Below, in pieces: positions 38,927-46,406 of a stretch of DNA of 64,000 nucleotides. Numbering within the stretch: position 1 is the first letter of the stretch; each line of letters begins with the position of its first letter. A model generated the notes under the pieces. That model searched no databases, was not told where the DNA came from, and saw only the letters and a list, made by a program, of their open reading frames with translations. Source of the stretch: a virus; the IMG/VR virus record IMGVR_UViG_3300010938_000004, positions 62,001 to 126,000 of that record. One strand, written 5' to 3'. The position numbers were made by a program, and so were the translations under genes.

Positions 38927-39773
38927 TGCCCTGGCTGCCGATGGCTTTGTGGTCCTGGGCGACGTGGATAAGTTTCTTCCAGAGTTGATATCTCAGGTCG
39001 AGCTTCTTCAGAAGCTAGCCGCGGAGAACTTGTTCAAGTCGGAAGAAAAGGGCCTGTTGGCCTTTCTTGCGCCGGGCAGCTTCCAGAACCCACAAGAAGG
39101 ATTGTTCCAGGTCGGGGCAGAGAATGCCAAGGATAGCGCCCTGAAGGACGAGAAGGGCTTTTACCACTACTATGGGAGCCAGGCCCACACACCAGCTCAG
39201 CTCCTCATGGGATTTAACTACAAGCAGATGTTCTCGACGATGGCAAGCGTGCGTTCTGGTCTGTCTGATCTGGCGTTGCTGATTGCGGTCGAGTTGGATG
39301 GGGCGCTATCCGAGTATATGGCCATAGATCTCGCATCCCCTCTGGTCGGCAGTCAGCAGTCGCTGCTGCGTACGCTCTACTATCCGAAGACTGAGCTTGG
39401 CAAGGTAACCGCGGCGGCTCACGAGGATATCAACTGGTTGACCCTGCTGCCATGTGCTGGTGTGACATCTGGACTTGAGATCAATGTCGATAGTATCGGC
39501 AGCAGATGGGTCGATGTGTCTGGCAAGAAGGGTGACGTCGTCATCAACGTCGGAGACATGCTGCAGGAGTACACGCAAGGCACCCTTAAGTCCACGACGC
39601 ACAGAGTGGTCAGTCGAGGCGAGGAGCGGACCTCGGTCGCTTTGTTTTCCCACCCTCGCCCTGAGGTGGTCTTGAGTGAGAGGTACACTGCAGGCTCCTA
39701 CTTGAAGGAGCGCCTGGAACAGATCGGCATTTACAGCAATAAGCAGGAGGAGAAGTATGAAAATCAAGGCTAG
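38874..39773 (+). CDS. 2-oxoglutarate/Fe(II) oxygenase, isopenicillin-N-synthase-like
   Basis: 299 aa, overlapping the previous gene by 53 nt. The N-terminal part (DADIGQSLLNALAADGFVVLGDV) matches the DIOX_N pattern of the IPNS family. The iron facial triad is visible: AAAHEDINWLTLLPCAG (His-x-Asp near 182-184) and KSTTHRVVSRGEERTSVALFSHPRPEVVL (His near 242, with Arg-x-Ser near 252 for the 2-oxoglutarate carboxylate). HPRPEVVL is typical of this family's C-terminus. The substrate is unknown: DNA base, tRNA or a small molecule. Location in the head operon makes a late role possible. Confidence 0.78.
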   Translation: MLKRVKIGDADIGQSLLNALAADGFVVLGDVDKFLPELISQVELLQKLAAENLFKSEEKGLLAFLAPGSFQNPQEGLFQVGAENAKDSALKDEKGFYHYYGSQAHTPAQLLMGFNYKQMFSTMASVRSGLSDLALLIAVELDGALSEYMAIDLASPLVGSQQSLLRTLYYPKTELGKVTAAAHEDINWLTLLPCAGVTSGLEINVDSIGSRWVDVSGKKGDVVINVGDMLQEYTQGTLKSTTHRVVSRGEERTSVALFSHPRPEVVLSERYTAGSYLKERLEQIGIYSNKQEEKYENQG

Positions 39774-39840
39774 CGACCTAAATGGAAAGAGCGCAAGCCT
39801 ATTGCCACGGCGTCGATTCACCTACCTGGCTCTTGTCTGA
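39757..39840 (+). CDS. Possible 27-aa peptide
   Basis: MKIKASDLNGKSASLLPRRR followed by FTYLALV, with a strong AGGAGG-agaagt-ATG ribosome site inside the end of the oxygenase gene. The peptide is basic with a short hydrophobic tail. The ribosome site is better than that of most neighbours, but so short an ORF could be chance. Confidence 0.35.
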   Translation: MKIKASDLNGKSASLLPRRRFTYLALV

Positions 39841-39929
39841 TCCTAAACGGCGTCGAGTATTAACTTATCTTTTCCAATTATTTAGGCCACTGATCGCGTA
39901 GCCATCATCTGCCGTGTCAGAATACGCGC

Positions 39930-40130
39930 GTGAAGGTTTCACGCACAATGTTGAACCAGGCTGAGCGTGACTTTAAGGACCGCACCAACGCTTGGCTGGA
40001 GCTTCAAGCCAAGGTCCTGGCAGCCAACCGTCGCATGGTCGGCCGTGTCCGGGTAGTGTCCCTGGATGAATATCGCAAGACCCGCCTAGCTGAGCAGCTA
40101 GTCTCTCTGGTCCTCAGGAAGAGGGGCTGA
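39930..40130 (+). CDS. Small helical hypothetical protein
   Basis: 66 aa from a GTG (MKVSRTMLNQAERDFKDRTN ...), very basic, helical, no known motif. Its stop TGA overlaps the next ATG, which supports translation. The ribosome site is poor. The 89 bp before it hold no gene and only a weak CCTAAA/TTTAGG inverted repeat. Confidence 0.45.
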   Translation: MKVSRTMLNQAERDFKDRTNAWLELQAKVLAANRRMVGRVRVVSLDEYRKTRLAEQLVSLVLRKRG

Positions 40131-40420
40131 TGGACTCGCGATGCCCACTTAAGCTAAAGCACTTTCCTGCCGGCCCATGCTCTGAGGGCCACAGAGCCGT
40201 AGTGGCGGCACGTGCTAGGAAGCCGCATGTTGGGTGTCCATATTTTGTGAATGACGCAGGGTCTAATTACTGCGCCTTCAAGTACATGGCCAAGAATGAA
40301 GGCAGAGAGGCCCCTGTCTCAGAGATAGCTGTACTTCTCCTGTGCACTGAGGAGGAGGTCAAGGCAGCCTTGGCTTCTGCATTAGCTAAGATGTGCGAAG
40401 GTATGAAGAATTCGTACTAG
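40130..40420 (+). CDS. Cys-rich putative regulator with sigma-4-like HTH
   Basis: 96 aa. The N-terminal half has cysteines at CPLK, GPCSEG, GCPYF and NYCAFKY, a possible zinc or iron-sulphur site. The C-terminal half (EAPVSEIAVLLLCTEEEVKAALASALAKM) reads like the region 4 helix-turn-helix of small sigma factors (S-x-x-E-I-A-x-x-L-x-x-x-E-x-x-V). Placed just before the protease-scaffold-capsid genes, it may regulate late transcription. The motif reading is moderate. Confidence 0.5.
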   Translation: MDSRCPLKLKHFPAGPCSEGHRAVVAARARKPHVGCPYFVNDAGSNYCAFKYMAKNEGREAPVSEIAVLLLCTEEEVKAALASALAKMCEGMKNSY

Positions 40421-40443
40421 CCTCCTCGTGGTAGATTCCCTCC

Positions 40444-41073
40444 ATGAGCTTGAAGAAGTCCCTGGTGATGGAGACCATCATGGCTACAGAGGCTGTAGAT
40501 ACGGATGGCGAGCGTCTATCGATCGCCGGTGCTGATATCACGCCCCTGGTTAAGGACAAAAGCGGGTATGTGAACTCGGATCACCTCAAGGGATTCTCGA
40601 ACCTCGTCGGGCGCATTATTAGCGCCAACAAGGTCATGAAGGCAGAGGATGCACAGACGGACTACCAGCGCCGTCAGTGGAACAAGCTCCAGCGCCCTTT
40701 TCTCGCTGGTTCTATCGAACTCTACGACGGATGCGGCCATAAAGAAGCCGACGCTATCGCCTCCATTGCGCGTTTCTATATCGAGAAGGGTGAGGACCCG
40801 CCGATCAAGACCTCTGTCGAGGGTAAGAAGATCGAGACGGGCAGCGACGGGCACTTGAAGAAGACCTTGATCCGCGGACTGGCGCTTACGATTACTCCGG
40901 CGAACAAGGAGACTCACTCACAAGTGGTGGGGATTTTGAAGTCGGAAGGAGTCGAACTTCCTGGCTCGGCTCTCTCGAAGACTGAGGCACCGGCGTTCAT
41001 TGAGGTAGATGTAGTGGACCAAGTTACTGCGGTGTTGGATAGCGTAGTGAGGGTGCTTAAGCGTAAAAGCTGA
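40444..41073 (+). CDS. Prohead protease (probable)
   Basis: 209 aa. The pattern matches HK97/T4-type prohead proteases: an N-terminal strand region (METIMATEAVDTDGERLSIAGADITPL), a conserved His in LYDGCGHKEADAIAS (near 98), the serine in IKTSVEGKKI (near 126), and the usual LIRGLALTITPANKETHS at about 144-161. It lies immediately before the scaffold and capsid genes, the standard position. It would cleave scaffold and capsid precursor during maturation. Confidence 0.65.
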   Translation: MSLKKSLVMETIMATEAVDTDGERLSIAGADITPLVKDKSGYVNSDHLKGFSNLVGRIISANKVMKAEDAQTDYQRRQWNKLQRPFLAGSIELYDGCGHKEADAIASIARFYIEKGEDPPIKTSVEGKKIETGSDGHLKKTLIRGLALTITPANKETHSQVVGILKSEGVELPGSALSKTEAPAFIEVDVVDQVTAVLDSVVRVLKRKS

Positions 41074-41214
41074 GCATCGTTGGTTAATCGCACATCGCGA
41101 TATGCGATGAGGAGTGAGGCAGTTTTCTTACAGGCCCTCTAACTATGGCGTGTTAGAAGGTCTATGAATCAAGTTTTTGATGACCCTAAGGGGTCTCGAT
41201 GAAGGAGAAACACG
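41074..41214 (+). promoter_or_regulatory. Intergenic region with 20-bp palindrome and leader hairpins
   Basis: No gene is visible here. A near-perfect 20-bp palindrome centred on ATCGCGAT lies at 41088-41107 (outer arms TCGCA/TGCGA). Further on, CTAAC-tatggc-GTGTTAG and GACCC-taa-GGGGTC form small hairpins ahead of the AAGGAG of the next gene. This is a likely late promoter and leader for the strongly expressed capsid genes; promoter hexamers could not be fixed by eye. Confidence 0.4.
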
Positions 41215-41667
41215 ATGGCTCGTCAGAGTAACCAGAAGGACCAGTTGACCCGGCGCCTGAAGCAGATGTGCAAGCGCTTTCTTTCCGACTATACGGTCGG
41301 TGACCTCGCGCTGACCGGCGCCGGTTTTGCGCAGCAGGGTGTTACGGTGACGTCTTCGGGCGGAGTGCTTTTGGCGCTTTTGGCCGTTAAGCAGCGAAGT
41401 TTTTCGGGATTCAATGTCGTCGCTGAGCTTAGCTCTAGCGCTGGCGAAGGATTGCCGGAGCATGAGCTGTGGGTTTGCGAAGACTCGGACGCGTCTGGCA
41501 TGACGAACATTTTCTTGGCGCGCCTGATGGCAGTCGCTTCGAAGCTGGGATGCAGCTCGATCAAGTTCATTGATTCCACGTCTACTCCCGCGGAATCGGT
41601 TTTGACGGAAGCGAACGTCGACGTCGAGATTCCGAATAGCGATCAGCTGGGTGCTGTCGGCGCGTAA
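41215..41667 (+). CDS. Probable structural protein upstream of scaffold
   Basis: 150 aa, ATG 8 nt after AAGGAG. Basic N-terminus (ARQSNQKDQLTRRLKQMCKRF), then an alpha/beta domain (GGVLLALLAVKQRSFSGFNVVAELSSSAGEGLPEHELWVCEDSDASGMTNIFLARLMAVASKLGCSSIKFIDST). It uses GCG, TCG and CGC codons heavily, as do the capsid and scaffold genes, a sign of high expression. Likely a head component; no specific family is recognised. Confidence 0.55.
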   Translation: MARQSNQKDQLTRRLKQMCKRFLSDYTVGDLALTGAGFAQQGVTVTSSGGVLLALLAVKQRSFSGFNVVAELSSSAGEGLPEHELWVCEDSDASGMTNIFLARLMAVASKLGCSSIKFIDSTSTPAESVLTEANVDVEIPNSDQLGAVGA

Positions 41668-41702
41668 GCGCCGCTTGGCCTTAACTAGTTTTTGAGGTAG
41701 CC

Positions 41703-42488
41703 ATGTCTGGCAACGACAAAATCTTCGCGGCTCTTGAGAAGTGCGATGAGGCCTTGGCGCTCATCAATCAAGAGATCGCACTGAGTAAGTCCGAGGAAGC
41801 TCTTGTCGATGATGAGAGCGACGACGAGGCCAACGGCGGTAGGCCTGAAGAAGTTCAGGACCCGACTCGCCAGGTGGTCAAGGCGGCTGAAGAGCCTTCG
41901 AAAGAGGAGCCCCCGTCTGATGAGAAAAAGGATGAGGAAGACAAGGACAAGCAGGATGACGATCAGCCGGAAGAGTCGGACGACGATCTGAGGCGCAGCT
42001 ACGACGCCATCTGTAAGAAGATGGCCGCGCGCGGCCTGAAGAAGTCAGAGACCAAGGAAACCCCGGCTGTCGAGAAGAAGTCCTCGGCGTCCGAGGAAGA
42101 GTTTAGGAAGGCGCAGAGCGACGTCAACGATCTGAAGAAGGCGCTGGCGAGCCGTGATGCTCAGATCGACGAGCTTAGCAAGTCGATCAAAGCGATCGGC
42201 GATCTTCAGAAGAGCTTCGACCAGCTGAAGGCTGAAGTCGAGCGTATCGGCGAGACCCCGGTCCCCCGTCAGGGAGTCCAGGGTACGGAGCCCCTCATCA
42301 AGGGTCAAGAGCGCAAGTCCGAAGAGAAACTGCAACTCTCTAAGAGTCAGGTTCTTGATCGGCTGCTCAAGATCCAGCTGAAGGATCCCCAGGCCGTTAC
42401 CCCCGCCTTCGTTTCGAAGGTCGAGTCGGGCCGCATGTCGCAGGCCGACCAGGTTCGCCTGGGCAAGTTGATGGCGGCTTTTAACTAA
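41703..42488 (+). CDS. Scaffolding-like protein
   Basis: 261 aa. Residues about 25-95 are extremely acidic (SEEALVDDESDDEANGG; EKKDEEDKDKQDDDQPEESDDD). A coiled coil follows (SEEEFRKAQSDVNDLKKALASRDAQIDELSKSIKAIGDLQKSFDQLKAEVERIG), and the C-terminus is a basic helical segment (QVLDRLLKIQL; MSQADQVRLGKLMAAF), a typical capsid-binding end. The layout and position between protease and capsid fit a scaffold or core protein that the prohead protease later degrades. Confidence 0.68.
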   Translation: MSGNDKIFAALEKCDEALALINQEIALSKSEEALVDDESDDEANGGRPEEVQDPTRQVVKAAEEPSKEEPPSDEKKDEEDKDKQDDDQPEESDDDLRRSYDAICKKMAARGLKKSETKETPAVEKKSSASEEEFRKAQSDVNDLKKALASRDAQIDELSKSIKAIGDLQKSFDQLKAEVERIGETPVPRQGVQGTEPLIKGQERKSEEKLQLSKSQVLDRLLKIQLKDPQAVTPAFVSKVESGRMSQADQVRLGKLMAAFN

Positions 42489-42510
42489 AGTTTCAGAAGG
42501 AGAAGTATCC

Positions 42511-43983
42511 ATGTTCGAAGACATTTATAGCATGTTGAACGGTGGCCAGCCGGAAAACGACGTGGCCACGGACCTCGCGAAGACGATGCAGTTCGGTCAC
42601 GCGAATGGCACGGTTGCTCCTGCGTCCTACCAGGGCGGAGCGGTTTTCCAGATGGAGTCGGTTGACGCGACGCTGAAGAGCGTCACGTACGATCAATCGC
42701 ACTTCGTCCTGTGGCCGACGATCGCGCAAGCGCGAGCGTTCAGCCTGGTCGAGCAGTACAACCGCGTTACGGGCTACGGCGACAACGGTTCGGCGTACAT
42801 CCCGGAGAGCGGTTCTCCTCGCATGAATGATTCCGAGTACAACCGTCAGGGAGCCAAGGTCGTATTTCTCGCGACGCGCCGCGGCGTTCCGATGGTCAGC
42901 CAGTTCCTCCGCATGCATGCGCCGACGGACATCGAAGGTGCGGAAACGCAGAGCGGCACGCTTTGGCTGCTTGAGAAGCTCGAACGCGAGCTGTATTTCG
43001 GCTCGGGTCAGTTCTCGAACGCGGGCGCCTTCGATGGCAGCATCGCGGCTATCCCTGTCAAGATCCAGAACCTGAACCTGTCGGGCCTCGACGCCGAAAT
43101 CCGGCGCGGTGACACGGACGAGATGGCGCTTGCGCGATCGTTCGAAGGTTACAGCGCGGACCAGTCGGTCATCCAGGACTTGGCTGGCGAGATTCTCGAC
43201 GAAGACGCGCTCGAAGCGCTCGCCCAGAAGATCATGCAGAACTTGGGTCGTCCGAAGACCCTCGACTGCGATACCAAGACGATGTCTGACTTCATTCGCA
43301 CGTTCCTCCCAAAGGAGCGTGTGAATCCGATGGGCATCCTCGATGGTCGCGCGGGCTACGTGGTTCGCACCTACGCCTCGTTGGCGGGCGATATCGCGCT
43401 CCGCCCGAATGTCTTCCTCTTCCCCAAGAAGAAGAAGTTCGCGCGTGCGGCGCCGGGTACACTCGGCGCTCCGGCGTCGGCGTCGGCTTCGCAGGCTGCA
43501 GGCAGCTCGGACCTGAAGAATGGCGACATCCTCGTGTACGAAGTTGCCTCGTGCAACGAGCAGGGTGAAGGCTCTGCCACGGTGGTCGCGTCGTCTCTCA
43601 CGGTTTCCGCGGATGGCAATCGTGTTACGCTCACGATCGGTGACCCGTCTTCGGGCACGCCGACGCATTACGCGGTCTATCGCACGGATAAAACCGGCGC
43701 GGCGGCCACGCGTGAGTTCATCGGTTACGTCCGACGTTCGGGCACTTCGACGAGCTTCATCGACGACGGCAAGAAGCTCCCCGGCGGAGCCCAGGCGTTC
43801 ATGCTCGACATGCGCCCGGATATCCTCCAGGTTCGTCAGCTGGCGCCGCTTCTCAAGTTGCCACAGGGCCAAATTGGCACGGCACGCGAGTACATCTTGT
43901 GGTTGGCTGTCACGCTCATCGTAGCGCATCCGCGCGCGCAGGGCGTCTGTGACCGCATCGGCCGCGCGGTGACCCCGGCGTAA
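42511..43983 (+). CDS. Major capsid protein with inserted Ig/FN3-like domain
   Basis: 490 aa after AGAAGGAGAAG. The N-terminal region (ATDLAKTMQFGHANG ... LKSVTYDQSHFVLWPTI) and the segments AKVVFLATRRGVPMVSQFLRM, TLWLLEKLERELYFGSGQF and FIRTFLPKERVNPMGILDG fit the HK97-fold P and A domains of T4/jumbo-type capsids. Residues about 320-430 form a separable strand domain like fibronectin III: LKNGDILVYEVASCNEQGEGSATVVASSLTV, VTLTIGDPSSGTPTHYAVYRT, and FIGYVRRSGTSTSFIDDGK. Strong GCG/TCG/CGC codon use suggests high expression. A strong terminator follows. Confidence 0.85.
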   Translation: MFEDIYSMLNGGQPENDVATDLAKTMQFGHANGTVAPASYQGGAVFQMESVDATLKSVTYDQSHFVLWPTIAQARAFSLVEQYNRVTGYGDNGSAYIPESGSPRMNDSEYNRQGAKVVFLATRRGVPMVSQFLRMHAPTDIEGAETQSGTLWLLEKLERELYFGSGQFSNAGAFDGSIAAIPVKIQNLNLSGLDAEIRRGDTDEMALARSFEGYSADQSVIQDLAGEILDEDALEALAQKIMQNLGRPKTLDCDTKTMSDFIRTFLPKERVNPMGILDGRAGYVVRTYASLAGDIALRPNVFLFPKKKKFARAAPGTLGAPASASASQAAGSSDLKNGDILVYEVASCNEQGEGSATVVASSLTVSADGNRVTLTIGDPSSGTPTHYAVYRTDKTGAAATREFIGYVRRSGTSTSFIDDGKKLPGGAQAFMLDMRPDILQVRQLAPLLKLPQGQIGTAREYILWLAVTLIVAHPRAQGVCDRIGRAVTPA

Positions 43984-44015
43984 GTCAGTACAAAATCAAT
44001 TTCCCTCCCCGTCTC

Positions 44016-44057
44016 AACCCCTAGGTAGCAGTAGCTATCTGGGGGTTGTTATTTTTG
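44016..44057 (+). terminator. Rho-independent terminator after the capsid gene
   Basis: AACCCCTAGGTAGC (44016-44029) pairs over its full 14 bases with GCTATCTGGGGGTT (44033-44046, the complement allowing two G-U pairs), with loop AGTA. It is followed by GTTATTTTTG. The stem is long and the U-tract good. It closes the head operon. Confidence 0.88.
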
Positions 44058-44217
44058 TCATTAAAATCAGCACTTAGTACGATTTCATTTGCGGCGTCAT
44101 TCTGTCTCTGTGGAAATTCCTTAAATAATATTAATTACTTGCTTTAGATTTTGGGATATGGCAAGATGGACTGAAGCGTGTCTGGGATGTCGGCAAGAAG
44201 AGATGGCGCGTCACGCG

Positions 44218-44246
44218 TTGACTTTGCGCAATGCGTCGAGTAGCAT
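44218..44246 (+). promoter_or_regulatory. Sigma70-like promoter
   Basis: TTGACT at 44218-44223 and TAGCAT at 44241-44246 are separated by exactly 17 bp. The expected start (about 44253) lies 27 nt before the ATG at 44280, leaving room for its GAGG ribosome site. It lies in a 296-bp non-coding gap after the capsid terminator and would restart transcription for the accessory block. The rest of the gap is A+T-rich, with no gene that I can support. Confidence 0.5.
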
Positions 44247-44279
44247 GGAAAAGACCGGAGGCCTCAAAGAGGTTGAGCT

Positions 44280-44756
44280 ATGTACTTCATTAAATTCGAC
44301 AAGGAAACTCTGGCTGAAGCTATCGAATCGCACTTCAACCGGCGCGGTTTCGATTCTTTGGATGATGCATGTGTAGACGCGGTAGTCGCATCAGATGGTC
44401 CGGGCAGCTTCTTCGACATCATTCTGAAGGACAGCGCGACAGTGGACCGGTATGAGCTGGTGGACCGGTACGAAGTGTACGAGGAGCGCTCTGATTATTG
44501 GAACTACAGAGCGGTAATCCAATCTTATTCAAGGGAAGAGCTGGATGCCGCGATCGGTAAGATCATTAGTGCTGAGCATTTGAAAGCCGCCGGAAGGCCA
44601 AGTGCCGTTGCGGACTGCGCCAAGCAGCTTTTTATGAAGCGCGATCTGTCTTCTCCTGAAAGCCGAATCATTCGCCTGGCTCTTGAAGATCTCCAGAAGG
44701 GCGCCTTCAATTTCAGAGAAGAAAAGGAGTGGCCAAGAGACAACTCCGCGAGCTAA
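44280..44756 (+). CDS. Hypothetical protein
   Basis: 158 aa, ATG after GAGG. Mixed alpha/beta, acidic: YFIKFDKETLAEAIESHFNRRGFDSLDDACVDAVVASDGPGSFFDIILK, an unusual VDRYELVDRYEVYEERSDYWNYRAVIQSY tandem VDRYE, then helices (AAIGKIISAEHLKAAGRPSAVADCAKQLFMKRDLSSPESRIIRLALEDLQKG). No family. First gene behind the promoter at 44218. Confidence 0.6.
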   Translation: MYFIKFDKETLAEAIESHFNRRGFDSLDDACVDAVVASDGPGSFFDIILKDSATVDRYELVDRYEVYEERSDYWNYRAVIQSYSREELDAAIGKIISAEHLKAAGRPSAVADCAKQLFMKRDLSSPESRIIRLALEDLQKGAFNFREEKEWPRDNSAS

Positions 44757-45021
44757 ACGATGCTGATGATAATCCCTTCATGGAGTATGTCAGGGCCATG
44801 CCGAAGGAGCCGGGCGGTACTGGGAGACGCCGCCGGTAACCAAGCTGGTCTTTAGGTTTCAAAAAGAGTTAGAGCATCTAGGCCGCTTGTTTCAGGTGTC
44901 GCAGGTTTCGACATGGCGACGGAATTTCTGGCGCGCTCCAATTGACGGTGAATGGTCTCAGCAAACTGATCAATTGATATTTGACCCGGCCACGATGGGC
45001 CCCAAGCACGGAGGGAAATAA
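44729..45021 (+). pseudogene. Small gene split by an apparent frameshift
   Basis: A GTG at 44729 starts MAKRQLRELNDADDNPFMEY then VRAMPKEPGG and stops at 44839 after an unconvincing TGRRRR tail. One frame back, from about 44812, an open frame reads GRYWETPPVTKLVFRFQKEL then EHLGRLFQVSQVSTWRRNFW and ends GPKHGGK at 45021. Joined at the Pro-Gly-Gly the two make one natural protein of about 97 aa, and the second part has no start codon of its own near its beginning. Either a single-base indel (real or assembly) or a programmed frameshift separates them. Confidence 0.5.
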
Positions 45022-45133
45022 TGATCCTAGCTTTTTCTTTGGTTCATCAGTATCAGATTGTCCTAAATGTGGGGGCCGGCTTCTGCCGCAGGGCCGTCGC
45101 CCTTTCCGCTGCGCCTTTTGTCACGGCTCGTGA
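44981..45133 (+). CDS. Possible small zinc-ribbon protein
   Basis: 50 aa from a TTG, ending SDCPKCGGRLLPQGRRPFRC then AFCHGS. C-x-x-C ... C-x-x-C spaced by 14 residues with basic residues between is a textbook zinc ribbon. There is no ribosome site, and the start overlaps the end of the previous frame, so the true start is uncertain. Confidence 0.4.
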   Translation: MTRPRWAPSTEGNNDPSFFFGSSVSDCPKCGGRLLPQGRRPFRCAFCHGS

Positions 45134-45184
45134 CATCGTCTATGAGTAGAGTATGAGCGCCATAAGAACGAGCCTCATTACCCG

Positions 45185-45358
45185 ATGGAGACCGTATGCG
45201 CCACCATCCCAGAGACCGGAGAGCCTGTGCGTCTTGCGATCGCTGGGTTTAGGGCTTCGCTTCCCGGCCGGAAACTTACTCCGCTGCAGCTTGCTGAGGA
45301 ACTGGTGCGCCATCGTGACAAAGAAAATCCCTTGCTATCTTTCCGTAGAACCCGATAA
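45185..45358 (+). CDS. Small hypothetical protein
   Basis: 57 aa (METVCATIPETGEPVRLAIA ... NPLLSFRRTR). The composition is natural and the frame is open for another 12 codons upstream (EYERHKNEPHYP), without a standard start. It contains GFRASLPGRKLTPLQLAEELVRHRD, a helical segment. It fills the space before the membrane protein gene. The start is uncertain and may be affected by an indel. Confidence 0.4.
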   Translation: METVCATIPETGEPVRLAIAGFRASLPGRKLTPLQLAEELVRHRDKENPLLSFRRTR

Positions 45359-45367
45359 AATGCTTCT

Positions 45368-45811
45368 ATGGTTAAGATCTTGGGCTTACTGGGCGGTTTC
45401 TGTTTCGCTTTCTGCGGCGTTCCACCCGCATTGAATGCCATCAAGATGGGCAGCACATCGGTGCCGAGGTCTACCGCGTGGCTAGTGTTCATGGGTGGCG
45501 TGTTCATGTACGCCTATCTGCTTTTCACCTACGGCTTCGATCTGGTCTTATTTGTCAACTACGCGATCGAGATCGCGAGCTGGGGCATCATTGTGCGTTA
45601 TCAGCTGTTCCCGCGCGTGAGGCCTCGCCGCTCCAGCAAGGGTAAGACCTACAATACCCCACACGGCAAGGCCCAGGTTCTTGAACAAGATGAGCGTGAC
45701 AACGTATTACTGAGCTTTGAGCGTTCGGTGGCCTTGAACGGAGGGCTCAGCTCTACTACTTGGTGGGTCAGCCCAGAGAGGCTTGAGCGACTGCGCAAGG
45801 GGGAAAGATGA
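45368..45811 (+). CDS. Membrane protein, PQ-loop/SemiSWEET-like
   Basis: 147 aa. Three hydrophobic segments lie in the first 80 residues: ILGLLGGFCFAFCGVPPALNAIKMG, STAWLVFMGGVFMYAYLLFTYG, and LVLFVNYAIEIASWGIIVRYQLFP. The CGVPPALNAIKMGSTSVPRS stretch matches the PQ-loop turn (P-Q/P at a helix break) of three-helix SemiSWEET and related proteins. The C-terminal 65 residues are soluble and charged. A transporter role in infected cells would be unusual for a phage; the family call rests on pattern only. Confidence 0.5.
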   Translation: MVKILGLLGGFCFAFCGVPPALNAIKMGSTSVPRSTAWLVFMGGVFMYAYLLFTYGFDLVLFVNYAIEIASWGIIVRYQLFPRVRPRRSSKGKTYNTPHGKAQVLEQDERDNVLLSFERSVALNGGLSSTTWWVSPERLERLRKGER

Positions 45812-46098
45812 GCAAGTATGAGGGAAATCACGGCCGGTACGACGCAAAGGGCGTGCCGATTGTCGTTGCTCGTGACGTATTGATGGGGAAGCAGTGCTCT
45901 CAGTGCTCGGGGTCAAAAAGGACGACCGAGATAGTGTGCTGTAGGAAGTATAGTTACGACGGCTGCTGCTGTGGCGAGGCGGTGGAGGAAGAAGTCAATT
46001 GTGGCTGCGGCCTAGCCCTCGAACAGGTTTGCCAGAGCCTGTGTGACGCCGCTCGCAAATTCGTGGCGACAATCCAGCAGAAGGATGATGGGGGATGA
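45808..46098 (+). CDS. Cysteine-rich small protein
   Basis: 96 aa, ATG overlapping the previous stop (ATGA) after AAGGGGG. It has about a dozen cysteines: KQCSQCSGSKRTTEIVCCRKYSYDGCCCGEAVEEEVNCGCGLALEQVCQSLC. The C-x-x-C, C-C and C-x-C spacing suggests a metal-binding knob resembling the DnaJ zinc-finger style but not matching it. Function unknown. Confidence 0.55.
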   Translation: MSKYEGNHGRYDAKGVPIVVARDVLMGKQCSQCSGSKRTTEIVCCRKYSYDGCCCGEAVEEEVNCGCGLALEQVCQSLCDAARKFVATIQQKDDGG

Positions 46099-46397
46099 TC
46101 CTTTCTAGCGGTGTGCGCCAGTTGCTTGATGAGCTGGGCGACGGGCCTGAGAAGTTCGTGGAGCAGCTTAAACCCAAGATCGGAGGTGCACTGCTGCGCC
46201 CCATTCCGATTGAGTTGCAGGAGAAGAAAATCGCATTTACGTCTTCTGAGCTTCATTATCAGTTTTCAGTTCCAGCCAAGGATGCCCCATTGACTGAGGC
46301 GCCTGAGGATTTGGGACTGGACCCCGAGGAGATTCTGTACTGGCGTGAAGAATGGGCGCACGGGGCCACTTTCTTTACTTATCAAGGATACGAATAG
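46095..46397 (+). CDS. Hypothetical protein
   Basis: 100 aa, ATG overlapping the previous stop (ATGA). MILSSGVRQLLDELGDGPEK is followed by strands (ALLRPIPIELQEKKIAFTSSELHYQFSV) and an acidic end with YWREEWAHGATFFTYQGYE. It ends in TAG; the same frame continues open for another 50 codons to 46550. Confidence 0.55.
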   Translation: MILSSGVRQLLDELGDGPEKFVEQLKPKIGGALLRPIPIELQEKKIAFTSSELHYQFSVPAKDAPLTEAPEDLGLDPEEILYWREEWAHGATFFTYQGYE

Positions 46398-46406
46398 CAT
46401 CTTCAG

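Noticed and set aside
42493-43929. Very long open frame (478 codons) antisense to the capsid gene
   Set aside because: Its Arg/Val/His-rich composition is the mirror of GCG/CGC/TCG codon use in the capsid gene; no start signal and no structure.
44158-44376. Open frame of 72 codons on the + strand after the capsid terminator
   Set aside because: It overlaps a better gene (44280-44756) and contains a good promoter at 44218-44246; its composition is not coding-like.
45153-45434. 93-codon frame starting ATGAGCGCC
   Set aside because: Cys/Leu/Arg-rich shadow of the frame at 45185-45358, overlapping the membrane protein gene; no ribosome site.
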